This document shows, piece by piece, positions 11,986 through 24,700 of a stretch of DNA of 64,000 bases (position 1 is the stretch's first letter; each line of letters begins with the position of its first letter). The stretch is taken from assembly GCA_024509875.1 (NCBI GenBank), contig JAMPIV010008525.1:1-64000 (forward strand). Direction: 5' to 3'. The notes beneath the pieces were generated by a model that worked only from the letters and a program-made list of their open reading frames with translations, was not told the origin of the DNA and made no database searches. The translations under genes and the position numbers were made by a program. Source of the stretch: Oreohelix idahoensis (lineage: Eukaryota > Mollusca > Gastropoda > Stylommatophora > Oreohelicidae).

Positions 11986-12600
11986 AACAGACTTCGGTTA
12001 TCCTGACTTGAAGGTACACTGCATTTTCCGCAACATACTGACCATAAAAAATGTCATTATGATATATACTCTTCATTATTCTATGGTGCAGATATATAGA
12101 CTATGAACGATTGGAAAAACTGGAAATAACAGAGAAATAATGAAAGAAATCTAAACTAAGCACTCAAAATACTTCTTTATACATTTAAAGAGACAAAGAT
12201 TATTTGAATACAAGAATGAAAAGTTGAAAGGCAAAACAACAGAAAAGAAAGGTTGAAGGCAAACAGCAATAGTCCACTGGTGCTATCAGTGGGAAGGAAA
12301 CATCAACAGGTGAACAGAAAGTAGTCTGAGAGTACCATCAAGGCAAAAGATTTAAAAAAGAAACCCATTATAGCTATCTTCAGTGCGGAAGATGGCACTT
12401 GATTTGATCTATCTGTGCGTAAGCAAAATATATGTCACGAAGGTTAAAGTTAAAAATTGCCTCGTTATGAGGACCAAACCAATGTCACCTGTCTCCTTTC
12501 TTTCTCAGACATTATCTCAATCATTTGTTGCAGGAAGTTTCAGCTGCATTTAACACACAACTGATGTTAGCATCTTAATACAGTTAACAAGCCACAGCAG
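11986..12600. other. Downstream flank of the dehydrogenase gene
   Basis: No gene. The part 12340-12580 resembles 13098-13390 (shared GCAAAAGAT, GTAAGCAAA, GACATTATCTCAA), which suggests an old local duplication around the last exon. Confidence 0.45.
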
Positions 12601-12628
12601 TACAAATAGTCCATGAAAATGCACATAC

Positions 12629-12634
12629 TTTATT
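12629..12634 (-). promoter_or_regulatory. Candidate polyadenylation signal of the dehydrogenase gene
   Basis: AATAAA on the minus strand, about 55 nt after the stop codon at 12689. This is a plausible position for a short 3' UTR. No transcript data. Confidence 0.5.
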
Positions 12635-12688
12635 TAACAGAGTTAACGAAAGAATTTTTTCTTTTTTTAAATATGCATCCTCTACTGG

Positions 12689-12791
12689 CTAGTTAATGTT
12701 CCCCTTAATCCAAGCTTCACTAATGGTCCACAGTCGTTTGGCTGCTTCATCATCTTGAGCGTGGGAAGTAGGTGACACTATCTTACAATCT
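12689..12791 (-). CDS. Dehydrogenase terminal coding exon
   Basis: Acceptor CTTCAG at 12797-12792. The exon completes the split Arg codon and encodes [20 protein letters not shown] and a short tail ending in TAG at 12691-12689. The C-terminal pattern is typical of RDH13/14-like proteins. Confidence 0.88.
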
Positions 12792-15700
12792 CTGAAGATG
12801 CAAGAAAACAATATTAAATCTAACATGCATATAAAAAAAATAAAACAAATGAGGGGCCACCGATGGGGATACTGTGGCACAAAAAAAAAAGCATACAAAA
12901 TAATGAGGACTTCAGGAACAATGCCTAAGAGTAATTCTCCTTTAAACAGAAAACACTAAATGCAGAGGAATCCCACATCATCAATGATGAAATAAAAATT
13001 TTTTAAAAAGTGGTGAGGAAAAACATTAAGAAAAGGAACTGGGCCCCTAAAATGGTAGTAAAAATTAAAGCTTGAACAGAAATGTAGAAAATAAGTACAT
13101 CAGCAAAAGATGTAAAAAGAAACCCGTAGCAGGGAGGAATGTGGAAGTGGGAAACACTTTGATTTTGATCTGGGTCTGTGGTAAGCAAACATAAGGACAT
13201 TCACGAATGTTTTAAAAATTAATCGATTAGAGGAAAGAAGGACCTGTTGGTTACAATTCTTTTGTCATGACATTATCTCAACCAATAGGAGAAGCCAGGA
13301 CATGAGGGTCCTCTGAAGATTAGTCTATAAATCAAGTAGGCCTACAGCTGCCAGTCACATTAGACACACTTGATAAGGAAGAAAACAGAAACAGCAATGG
13401 AAAAAAATATTTCAAAAGAATAAAATTGTAGTCATCATCATGTGGCGTATTCTTTCCAGAACGTTGTCTCCATTACAGCTGCTCTGAACGCATCACGATT
13501 CTGGGCAAGTCGACCAGCATCAGCCAAAGACAAGTTCAGACTCTCTGTGATGTCCTGGGTCCACCGTCGTCTAGGTCGACCCCTTCCCCTTTTTCCAGGG
13601 ACCATGACACTTATCTTCCATCACTGAAGATGCAAGAAAACAATATTAAATCTAACATGCATATACAAAAAATAAAACAAATGAGGGGCCACCAATGGGG
13701 TCTGTTTTATATGACCAGGAAAAATTCAGCTTCAGAAACATGCGATGGTAAAAAAATATTTCAAAAGAATAATATTGTAGTAATTATCTCAAATTAAAAA
13801 GTACAGGAAAAACCTGTATCTACACCTTCGATTTTCTTGCATCCTTAGTTCCTAAGCCTTGCCAGATTCTACATGTTGCCAGATAAACAGAGGTCCATAA
13901 TAATAACTCAAATGCACACCTCTGACCCACTAATTATAAAAATTGCATGCCTCTATAGCACCATGATTGTTAGAGACTTAAAATTAAATGAATATTAAAA
14001 TTAAATAAAGTAATCATATGTTTTTTCCACACACTTTAGGCATTGAAATTCCATGATGCTTCTTAAACTTTGAAGCCATCCCTCACTATAATCAAACTCT
14101 TGCTCTATATGGAACAACTGGGCCTAATTCATTAACATATGCAACTAGTCAAGTCCACTCCATCACTCTCATATTGTCAAAACCATTCTATCGTCATCTG
14201 ATTAAGCTCAGTCGGAGGGTTACCATATGTCCTCATTTATGTGAACATGTCCTCATTTTGGGGATAAAAATTACTGTCCGCACACATTTTTGTGAATTCC
14301 CTGTCTTGTCCGCATTTCCAGTGATTGGATGTTTTTTCTTCACTCTGGCGGTACGCCACGTAAAAATGGGAGATTTTCTCTATTGGTAACAGTGTAGCGT
14401 TAAATTTAGAATTTTTACGTGAGTATCCCTTTTTTCCCTGTACACTGACAGGTGTCCACTCGCCATTCAAGCAGATACTTGCCGTCTTCAGAGGGTACCC
14501 ATTAGAGCTGGGTCGGCTCAGGAGCCGCCAGTCCCTGGTCGACGACACTGCTTCAAATGTCTTCGCCCAGGGCTCGAATTAATCCAGTCCAAGGCCCGGT
14601 CGACGACACTCGTTCAAATGTCCTCGCCTGGGCTTGAACCTGGATCATCCAATCGCCAGCGCAGTGTGGTAACCATTACACCAGCGTGGCTCCCAACTTT
14701 AGAATTCAGAAGTTGGCTACCCGACAAATTACATCGGCAAATGAGTAGCGTTTCCACTTCCGATATTAAATTTTAACATCACTTCAATAGCACAAAAATC
14801 GACCAAAGGAACAAAAAAATCTCCCAAAATAGCCCAAGTCGCCGATATCTAGGTTTTTCTTTTCAAAATTCAGAGTGGCAGCGCTGGTATCCATCATTAC
14901 TTATTCTACTTTGACACAACTAACCCCAATCTACACCAATCCAGTGAAATTTTAGTTTTATTTTTGTTGTTCATTGAGTAAGTAATACTGTAATCTGAAT
15001 GTCTGGTGGACACATAAATTTCAACTGTTCTCTTATAATTGTATTCAGATTAAAAGAGATAATGGACGATTCATTGCTGGATAATCAGTGGTACACTTGT
15101 AATAATTCTGAATATTCTAAAAAGTGCCTACTTTAATTACTATAACAATAGAACAAATACAATAAAGACTATCCGCATTGGTGAGAAGATAAAGTATATC
15201 AAGAAAAGAAAAGTAAGAAATATAAAAATGTTATGATTGTTGAAATGTTATTCACTCAATCATTTGTTATGCTTCTATGTAAGCACAGAGCCATCAATGC
15301 TATTGGATCCCACACAGAAAGATGACCAAAGCACTTCATGTGCTCTTGCAGTAGTGGTTTTTGTAGTAGTATGTTTTACATGATGAGGCTGCCAGTGGGC
15401 CCCACTCACAACCTCACACCAGTCACCTTCTACAACATGCATGAGGAAGCAGTAGCCTCATTATGTCTACATCACCTCAGATACCACCAGAAATGGGATG
15501 GGGTTTGAAACATTTTACATACCTGAAATACTTTCCTGTGACTGTCTCTAATGAAGGATCTATTGCAAGACATATGGTTGTCTGGGCACCTTCTGCTGCT
15601 GTCTTTAAGAACAGGTACCTAACAGGAAATGACAATAACCTGCCCACAAATGTGGAGTCAAGCAATGGAATATGACGAGCCAGTTCTGTGTTGACTACTC

Positions 15701-18700
15701 CTGGATGTAGACTGTTTACTGTTACACCAGTACCTAATGATTTCAGATAAAACAAAAGGCTGCCGTATTAATGAAAACAAATGATGAAGTGGAGGAAATA
15801 ATGTACACAAAGTCAAATTATGAGAGTGAACTGAAAAAAATCACTAAAAAGTAACTAGTAAAAAGAAGAAGACTTTGTAAATGCCTGCTAATTTTTTTTC
15901 TTGAAAACTTGAATCCCATTCTTTTAACACGGCTGTTTATTTTATATTATACCATACCCCTGTTGTCTCTTTGTGTGCTGAACTTTATCACTGTTCACCA
16001 GTTTTAATGAGTTAACTTATATCTCTCAACACCATGCTAGAAAAGAGATGAAACTTTTCTATGATTTGTAACTCTCATTCTCTTTGACTCCACACCTACC
16101 TGGAAAATAACTATAAAATGAAACCTGACTCAACACTCAGCTTACATATTAAAAAGGACATGTTTTATTTCATCTAGATTTTTCCTTAACTGAACTTTAT
16201 CACTGTTCACCAGATTCAAAATGAGTTATAACATATCTCTCAAACACCAAAAGCTAGAAAAGAGATGATCACCCTTTTTTGATTTGTAACTCTCATTCTC
16301 TTTGACTCCACACCTACCTGGAAAATAACTATAAAATGAAACCTGACTCAACACTCAGCTTACATATTAAAAAGGACATGTTTTATTTCATCTAGATTTT
16401 TCCTTAAAGAAATGCTCAATTCAAAAAAGATATACAGTGTGTTTAAAAATTGTGTATACACACTTTTAATGTATCCCTAAGTGCAACTTGGCTTTCATTT
16501 TGAGAAATTATTCTCAACATCTTTGTTTTCTCTGTGTATTTTCAGACACAATTACTTTGACTTCTCATCAAGTATGCTTCAGTTAATTTTGTGTATGGTT
16601 ATTATTTTGACACAGAAGAGCTAGGTTGAAGGCAAAATCTAGAAAGTCATGTTTGTTGATGTTGTTGCTTTCATTCTCTAGGCTACAGCCAGTAAGAAGA
16701 GAAATGGTGACAGGAGGAGTCCCTGTCATACCCCAGTTCTTATCTCAAAGGGCTCTGTCAGCTGTCCTTCATGAAGAATTCTACATTTGATATCTTCGTA
16801 TGTTTTCTTTGTCAGGTTAATGAACTTGAGGGGGATTCTATACTGTCTCATCAGTTTCCAGAGTGATTCCTTGACATACATCTTTGGTATGTGAAGGTGT
16901 CTGTCTGTTCCAGTTGTTAATTCCTTACTGCTATGGGCTTTGGATTGCTCACATTGAGTGTCATGACCTCTGTTTTTTTTAGACTGATGTTCAGGCCCAC
17001 CTGATGGCTATACTTATTAAGTCTATCCGTTTTTCCTGGATGTGTTGATGTGGATGTGCTAGTAGTTCGATGTCATCTGCATATTCAGGGAGCCGCGCTA
17101 GCGTAGTGGTTACAACACCGCTCTGGCGACCGGGTGATTCAGGATCAAACCCGGGCGACGGCATTTGAGGATTTTTCGTCGACCGGGAATTGGACTGGAT
17201 TAACTCGAGACCTGGCGATGACATTTGAAGGAGTGTCGTCGACCAGGGATTGGCGGCTCCTGAGCCGACCCAGCTGCAATGGGTACCTCCGAAATCGGAG
17301 AGTATTTGCCTGAATGGCGAGGGACACCTGTCTCTGTACAAGTAAAAAGGGATACTCACGTAAAATCAATGTCAGGTTAGACATAGTAATAACCTGAGAT
17401 TTCGCCTCGAGTATTAGCGGGCGTACGAAAATAAAAAAAAAAAAAAAAAAATCTGCATATTCCAGATCTTCCAATGTAGAAAATGTAGTCCATCTTATTC
17501 CTCTTGGACTGCCCTATGTTGTCTGGCGCATCACCCAGTCTTACTTACTTACTTACTTAGTCGTTCCCCTTCTACCGTGAGGTGTAGAGGTTTGGAAGAG
17601 AGAGCGCCAGACTATCCTATCGGCTGTCTTCCTCCTGGCCTGGTTCCATTCTAGTCCTCGATCCTTCAAAGATTGTCTAATGTTGTCCTCCCAGCGGACT
17701 CTGGGTCGTCCTCGGGGTCTGGATCCTTGGCTCTTTGTTTCCCATGCTTGTCGTGGTATCCGATCTTCTCCCATTCTGCAGACATGGCCAAACCATGTCT
17801 ATGACTGTTAAAAATAGAGTGGTTGATAAGGGGCATCCCTGTCGTACTCCTGTCTTCACCTCAAAGGTTAGGTTGCTCTGAGCAACGCTACACGTAAAGT
17901 TGGCATAGAGGCTTTTTATGATTGACACTATGCAGCTTGGAATTCCATAAGCCCTCAGTATTTTCCATAAAATGTCCCTACGTATGCTGTCAAAAGCCTT
18001 TTCAAAATCAACAAAATTAATGTACCTGTCTTTGCCATTCTGAGCACTGCTCTATAATGTTCCTGAGGGTAAATATATGATCTACACATCTTCCGTTCTT
18101 TCGAAATACTGCTTGTTCTTTCCTCAGTTTGTGGTCTACTGCTTTTGAAATTCTCTGTAAACTGCATAATATTTTGCTGGGAACTGAGAGAAGAGTTATT
18201 CCTCTCCAATTATTGCAGTCTGCAAGATCTCCCTTCTTGGGCAATTTGACAATTATTCCTTTGTTCCACTCCGTTGGTGTTGTCCCTGTTTTCCAGACTT
18301 GAGCAAATAATGGTTCTAATAGTTCTGCTGCTAGCTCAGGGTATGTCTTAAATAGCTCTGCATTTAAGTTATGGCCAGGAGCATTTCCATTCTTTAACCC
18401 TTTGATTGCTGTGATGATTTCTTCTTTTCGTGAAATGTCTGTATTAACATCTAGATCATTTTCAGCCTTAGGAACATTCAATTGTGTCTCTGGTGGTTCC
18501 TTGTTCAGATTTTCTCTGAAATGCTCTGCCCATCTTGTTTCCTGTCCCTCTGCTGTTGTGATGAGATTTCCTTGCTTATCTCTTACTAATGTAATATTGT
18601 TTGCACCTCGTTTTCCGCTGATGATAAATTGATATCACTTCTTTATATCAGCCGCAAAAGCTTTTCTGGTAAGGGGGTCCTTCAATTTGCTGATGTCAAA

Positions 18701-21700
18701 CCTGTTCTGTGTAGTTACAGTTGGTCCAGCCATTCTTAGTTTCACTTTCAGTTTTGCTACTACTAAATGGTGATCATTTCCCACATCCGCACCTCTTCTT
18801 ACCTTCACATCTTGTAATGCATGTCTCCATCAACCATTAATCATAATGTGGTCAATCTGGTTTCTGTCCTGACCATTTGGTGATTCCCATGTTAATTTGT
18901 GAATTTATTTGTGTGGGAAAAGTGTTCCTCCAATGACCAGGTTGTTAATGCTACAGAAACTTATTAATTTATCCCCATTTTCGTTTGCTGTTCCGCTGCC
19001 GCATTTCCCCATTACTCTTTCATTATATGTATTGTGTGTTCCAACTTTCATGGTGAGGTCTCCCATTACTACGATAAGATCATATCTAGGTGTGTCTTCC
19101 ATTTCTTTCTGCAGTTGTTGATAGAATTCATCCTTGACCTCATCATCGCTGTCATCCGTTGGTGCGTAGCATTGTAGTGTTGGGAATCTTCCTCTCAATC
19201 TTATTCTTATCAGTCTGTTGTTGATGGGTTTCCATTCCAGTAATGTCCTTTCTATTCCTTTCTGTAGAATAATGGCTACGCCTTTATTTTGCTGCCCATC
19301 CTCTCTTCCAGAGTAAAGTACTGTTTCTCCTGTTTTAACTTTTCCTGCCCCTGTCCATCTGCTCTCGCTTATCCCTAGAATGTGTAATCTATAGTTTCTC
19401 ATTTCTGCTGTGACCTGTTTTAGTTTACCCGTCTCGATAATTGTCCTGACATTCCAAAATTCTATTCTTTTTTCATGTGTGAAGGTCAGGATGTCCGTTT
19501 TCGTGTCAGTGGCTTCCTTTCGGCTTTCACCACTGACAGTCATACGAGCCTCAGACTCCGGATGTCCATCCCGCAGCAAAGTTTGTTCATTTGTTGTCGT
19601 TTCCGTAACTTCATTTCTTTTTACATAGACAGGGATGTCAGCCTTATGCTAAAACCCCCAACCTGGAGAACCAGGGTGTCTGCTTAGTCTGAGCCCTGCC
19701 CACGCAAACCTGTCCAGCTTGGTAGAACCTTCCAGGAGTAAAACTCCAGCTGGCATAGCTCTGGGGGTAATCAGGGTACGCAAGCCGCCACACCTCGACA
19801 AGGTATTGAAACTGGTGATGTCAGTTTAGTAAGCTCTGTCCGAGTGTTATCTGGATCAGCAGCTTTTTCATCTCTTAAAAGCTTTATGGCTTTCCTTATT
19901 TATTTCTTATATGGCTTTTCAGTTAACTTATAACTCACTTTTCATTGGCTGGAGGTTGAGGGGGGGGGGGGGGGGGGGGTGTCTTGTGAGGCTGGTCTAT
20001 TTAGAAGTTCATCAACATTTTCCGTCCATCTCTCATCTTGCTCTTGTATATTGCTAAGCACTTTTTCATTCTTGTATTTCATAAGGCCATTTTATTGGTT
20101 ATATTTTCCTGCTAGCTTCTTTGTACTTTTGTAGAGATCCTTCATATTACCTTTGGCTGCAGCTGCTTCGACCTCTCTTGCAAACTAATCAGTGTATTCC
20201 CCCTTGTCTTTTCTTACACTTGTTACTTCTTTGTTTCTTCCATGAAAAGGTCAATATAATACTATATACTATAGCAGTGGCGGTTCCAGGGGGTTGTCAT
20301 TGGGGGTGCTGCACTGTTCATTCATTTAAAATACTATACATAACACTCACAAATTATGACCACCACGTGAAATATCAACCCAGACACAAATGATTAGTGT
20401 CTTATCTCATCTAAAATCTATCAAGAAGTTCTGACAAGTTATTTTAAAAGTTTACTGCAACTAGGAGAAATCATTGTCAGTTGTAGCAGCTTCCCGAGTC
20501 TCAAACAGGTTACACAGACATAGCAGCTTCCCGAGTCTCAAACAGGTTACACAGACATGTATGCTGTAATCTATTTCTCGTGATAATTTTTTTTTTTTTT
20601 AAAAATTTTCTTTTGTAACCTCAATTTTTCGGTCTGTCCGGATTATGTATTATAATTAATAAAAGTAACACTGTACCTTATCCTGCTTGTAGTAGGAAGC
20701 AATAAAGGAGGGTTGAGCATATGGCCAGCTACACCATCCTGTAAAAACTCTATCCCAAAAAAAACTTCAACAACATGGGCCAAAAAACAAACACAACAAC
20801 AACAACTTTTAAAAGAGGAAGATTAAGTAAGAACCCATAAATTTTGAACTTTAAAATATTAATGACATTTTTTTTCCTGAGTTTCCTTTCTTTTTCTGGT
20901 GCATTATGAAGTCTTGAAAGTACAATAAACTATTGTGAATGCTGTACAGTTTACCAAATACATGTAATAGTTTATAATATAAAGTGAACTACATTCTTAC
21001 CTTCTAGTCGTTTTGCTAATTCTATGGCATGTAATATATTCGCTAATTTGCTCTGGCAATATGCCTGATGTCTGCTGTAACTCCTCACACTGTTAAGATC
21101 ATCAAATTTGATTTTAGTAAACTTGTGAGTACAAGATGACACATTGATGATACGGCTTGGAGCAGAGGACTTTATCTTGTCAAGTAATAACTGCGTCAAT
21201 AAGAAGTGACCTAGGAAGACAATGCAATAATGTTAAAAATCACACACCAGCATGGTGAAGTGTGAACCTTAATACAATAAATGTAGTCATTTTCGCCTCA
21301 AACATGAAAAGATGAAAATTAAAAGTAATCTGCCTTGATGTGTAATCATTTAGTACAAATAAAAGTGTGTGAAAACAGAAAGTTTCTACTGATGTTACAA
21401 AAATAATAACAGGTCAACTGTTCTAGATTTCAGGAATTCCCACCATCACTTGGACAGTAATGGTCCAAGATTGACTAATTTCATGTTAACTTTGTATCAT
21501 GGTGATTATTTTATTTTTTAAAGTGCTCACTTACATTTGTTATTTCCAGAGCAAAAAAATATATGAATGGGTTATTAAGTACGGATTACAAATATGTAAA
21601 GTTGAGCAACTAAAAATATTTTCACATAAACTAATGATGATCCAATCATTCGTGTAATAAAGATGAACGATAATGAATAATTACTGTATTATTAGCACTA

Positions 21701-24700
21701 AATGCTGATGAAAGATGATTAATAATGACCCCAGAAATGTAGTTGTTCAGTCTGCATTTAATTTACTTAATTTTAATTCATTGTCCTTGAAGTGGAAGGA
21801 AGATTATTATTTCTGAAGAAAAACATTCCCTTCAACCTTTGATGGCTTATATTTGAAGATTTCATTGGAAAAACCTGACATGTCAAATTCTTTGAAAAAC
21901 TGAGTTAGTGCCCTAAGTACACTAACTCTTAAACTCCATTGCAATGCTCAGAGCGTTGCAAAATTTTAACCACTGTATTGTTTTTACTCTAAGGGCGTTG
22001 CTTAAAAATTCTCGCTAATAAATGTAGAAACTTAACCGTGTAATCTAATCCCCTACTTCTAAACATATTACTTACTTAATCATTTCCCTTCTACCGTGAG
22101 GTGTAGAGGTTTGGAAGAGAGAGCGTCAGACCATCCTATCGGCTGTCTTCCTCCTGGCCTGGTTCCATTCTAGTTTTCGGTCCTTCAAAGATTGTCTAAT
22201 GTTGTCCTCCCAGCAGACTCTGGGTCGTCCTGGGGGTCTGGATCCCTGGCTCTTTGTTTCCCATGCTTGTCGTGGTAGCCGATCTTCTCCCATTCTGCAG
22301 ACATGGCCAAACCATCTTAGTTGGGACTGTTCTACTTGGGTCTGCACGGGGTGGCATTTTAGGCCTTGACGTATCGTCTGGTTGCGGACCATGTCTCTTC
22401 TTGTTACTTCAACCACCTTCCTCAGATACCTCATTTCAGAGGTTTGGATCTGGCTTTTGTGGGTTGTAGTCATTGCCCATGACTTGCATCCATATGTCAA
22501 GACTGGGACATAGGTGGAGCGGTATACAGCCATCTTCGTTTTCTTACCAACCTCTCTCTTGCTGAGGAATCATCGATTTATAGCCTGAAAAAGTCTCCCA
22601 GCTGCTGCTTTTCGAGTGGCCAACTCTTCTTTGATGCCTCCCTTTTGGTCTATAATAGCTCCGAGATATTTAAGTGGTCAACCTGCTCCAGGACCTGTTC
22701 TCCCAGCTTAATCTGATGTCTTCTTTCTTCTCGTGATATCACCATGGATTTTGTTTTAGAGCTACTTATGACCATCCCTCTCTTCTCCAGCTTTTCCTTC
22801 CAGACTTGCAGGTTGGATTGGAGATGTGCCTCTGATTTAGCAATCAGGGCAACATCATCAGCAAATGCCAACTCTGAAATACATACCTGTCTCATCTTCC
22901 AGTACCCCACTGAATACTTTCTTGTTCTCCCCTTACATGACTTGATAACATCGTCCATGTGGAGTGTGAAAAGACAAGGTGACAGGATATCACCTTGTCT
23001 TACACCAGTGGTGGTCCTGAACTCTTCTGACTTATGGTTTGCTGTCCTCACATAATTCCTGCAAGACCTGTAGAAGCTCTGTATAGCATGAATCAGAGGT
23101 GCTGGAATGTTCTTCCTTGCCAAACAGTCCAAAGTTTGCTCCAGGGGACCCTGTCAAACGCCTTTTCCAGATCTATGAAACAAAGATGGATCTCACTCTT
23201 ATACTCAAGGGCCTTTTCACTCAGCTGTCTGAGTGTGAAGATTAGGTCTTGAGTACTTTGGTTTGCTCGGAATCCGCACTGGACCTCATCCAATTGTGGC
23301 TCAGCTAGGCGTCGGAGTCTCTGTTCCAGGATTCTAGAGTACATTTTACCAGGGCTTCTAAACATCACACAACAGAAATGGAATCCAGTGGAATCTGACT
23401 AAACAGCTTGATGATCTGGATTTTGCAGATGACTTGGCTCTTCTGTCCCATAACCATAATCAGATGCAAGAGAAAATGAAAACTCTCGATGAAAGGTCAC
23501 AACAAGTGGGCCTGAAAATACGCAGGGAAGAGATAAAGATTATGTGAATAAATGCAAGAAATAATAACACGATTGAACTTTAAGAAACACCACTAAAGGA
23601 TGTAGAATCGTACACATATCTTGGTAGTAATATAGACAAAGTTGGAGGGACAGACAATGATATCAAAATAAGAATATAAAAAGCAAGAGGAGCTTTCTTT
23701 GCATTGGGAAACATATGGAGAACAAGATAAATCAAGTCCAACCCAAAAAAAACGAATCTTCAACTCAAATGTCAAGCCAGTCCTTTAGTATGGCTCTGAG
23801 ACACAGAGAGCAACAAAAACAACAACCAAAAAGCTACAGACTTTTATAAAATGGTGCTTGCGTAGAATAGAAGACTGAAATGGTATGACAAAGTCACAAA
23901 TGTGGAATTGATGACAAGAACCAGACAGGTGCCAGTGGAACAAGAGCTGAGAAAAAGACGCTGGCGATGGATAGGACACCCATTGAGGAAACCTGTTGAT
24001 AGCATTACAAGGCAGTCCTTGTTCTGGAATCCACAGGAAAAGAGAGGCAGAGGTAGACAAAAAAAAACACATGGAGAAGAGAGCTGGATACAGAGGTGAA
24101 AATGATGAGGAAAACAGGAAAAGAACTTGAGTGGATGGCACGGTACAGGAAGACTTGGCATGTGTTTGTTGAAGGCCTATGCTCCTCGGGGAGCTAAAGG
24201 GTATTGACTAAGTAAACTGGGCATAACCTGTAAAAAAATTATTTGATATTATTTTAGTTTATGTGCTAGAAAATGACATAATATGGTAGTGCATATATTC
24301 TGGGAGTTTTTCAATGTGAATTTTTCAGTGGCCACAGCATACATTGTATAAATTCAGGCAATGTGCAAAATTTTGCTATATCTAGTGTTGTGTTATTTCA
24401 AAAATGGATTATCTTGATGTTGCATGACTGAATAGTTAAGTTTTAATGTCTACAACATTAACTGGCCCTCGGTAAGTGGACATTTCGCATTAATGTTTTG
24501 GTGTTTCTTCAAATAACATTGGCATCTTTTAATGTCTGCTAACTGCATGTTTGTTAACACTAAAAAATCAATTAATAATTACAATTCTCCTTCCATCCCT
24601 TTTTATGTTAATATATAACATATGCATGTTCAAAGGAAAGTTCACAAACAATTTAGACTGAAAGATACACACTTTTTAAAATTCTGCCCAAAAAAAGTTT

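Larger units (their letters stand above)
12792..15522 (-). other. Intron of the dehydrogenase gene (between exons 15523 and 12791)
   Basis: 2.7 kb. Holds a LINE fragment (13433-13744), a copy of its own 3' end (13625-13708) and a SINE (14414-14697). The rest (12867-13090, 13785-14400, 14710-15520) is A+T-rich with no gene seen. Confidence 0.75.
16885..19830 (-). pseudogene. LINE with 5' UTR, APE endonuclease and RT; interrupted by a SINE and another LINE
   Basis: Minus strand, from 19830: 5' leader; APE endonuclease (19579-18905: [32 protein letters not shown]); the rest of the APE with stops ([24 protein letters not shown]); RT fingers (18481-18017: [34 protein letters not shown]); palm ([10 protein letters not shown] at about 17830); a gap for an inserted LINE (17542-17796); [20 protein letters not shown], split by a [14 protein letters not shown]; ending near TDTFTY at 16890. 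The GDLN-type endonuclease Asn appears as Thr, and there are several stops and shifts, so it is inactive. Confidence 0.88.
15734..21000 (-). other. Intron of the dehydrogenase gene
   Basis: 5.3 kb. Contains a tandem duplication (15978-16407), LINE segments (16600-20225) with an inserted SINE and an inserted second LINE, and a 37-bp tandem pair at 20484-20557. A poly-G run lies at 19959-19979. The rest shows no gene. Confidence 0.75.

Noticed and set aside
12458..12475. Third copy of the small structured repeat at a GCCTCGTTATGAGG sequence
   Set aside because: Only the first few bases match; the conserved core is absent.
15463..15675. Plus-strand frame over 15463-15675
   Set aside because: Shadow of the dehydrogenase exon on the other strand.
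17538..17800. The LINE end as part of the host LINE
   Set aside because: It encodes the C-terminus of another family and interrupts the palm; the host frame rejoins on its two sides.
20276..20330. CAGTGGCGG start like the hAT end
   Set aside because: No inverse end or 8-bp duplication found nearby; may be a scrap, not enough to call.
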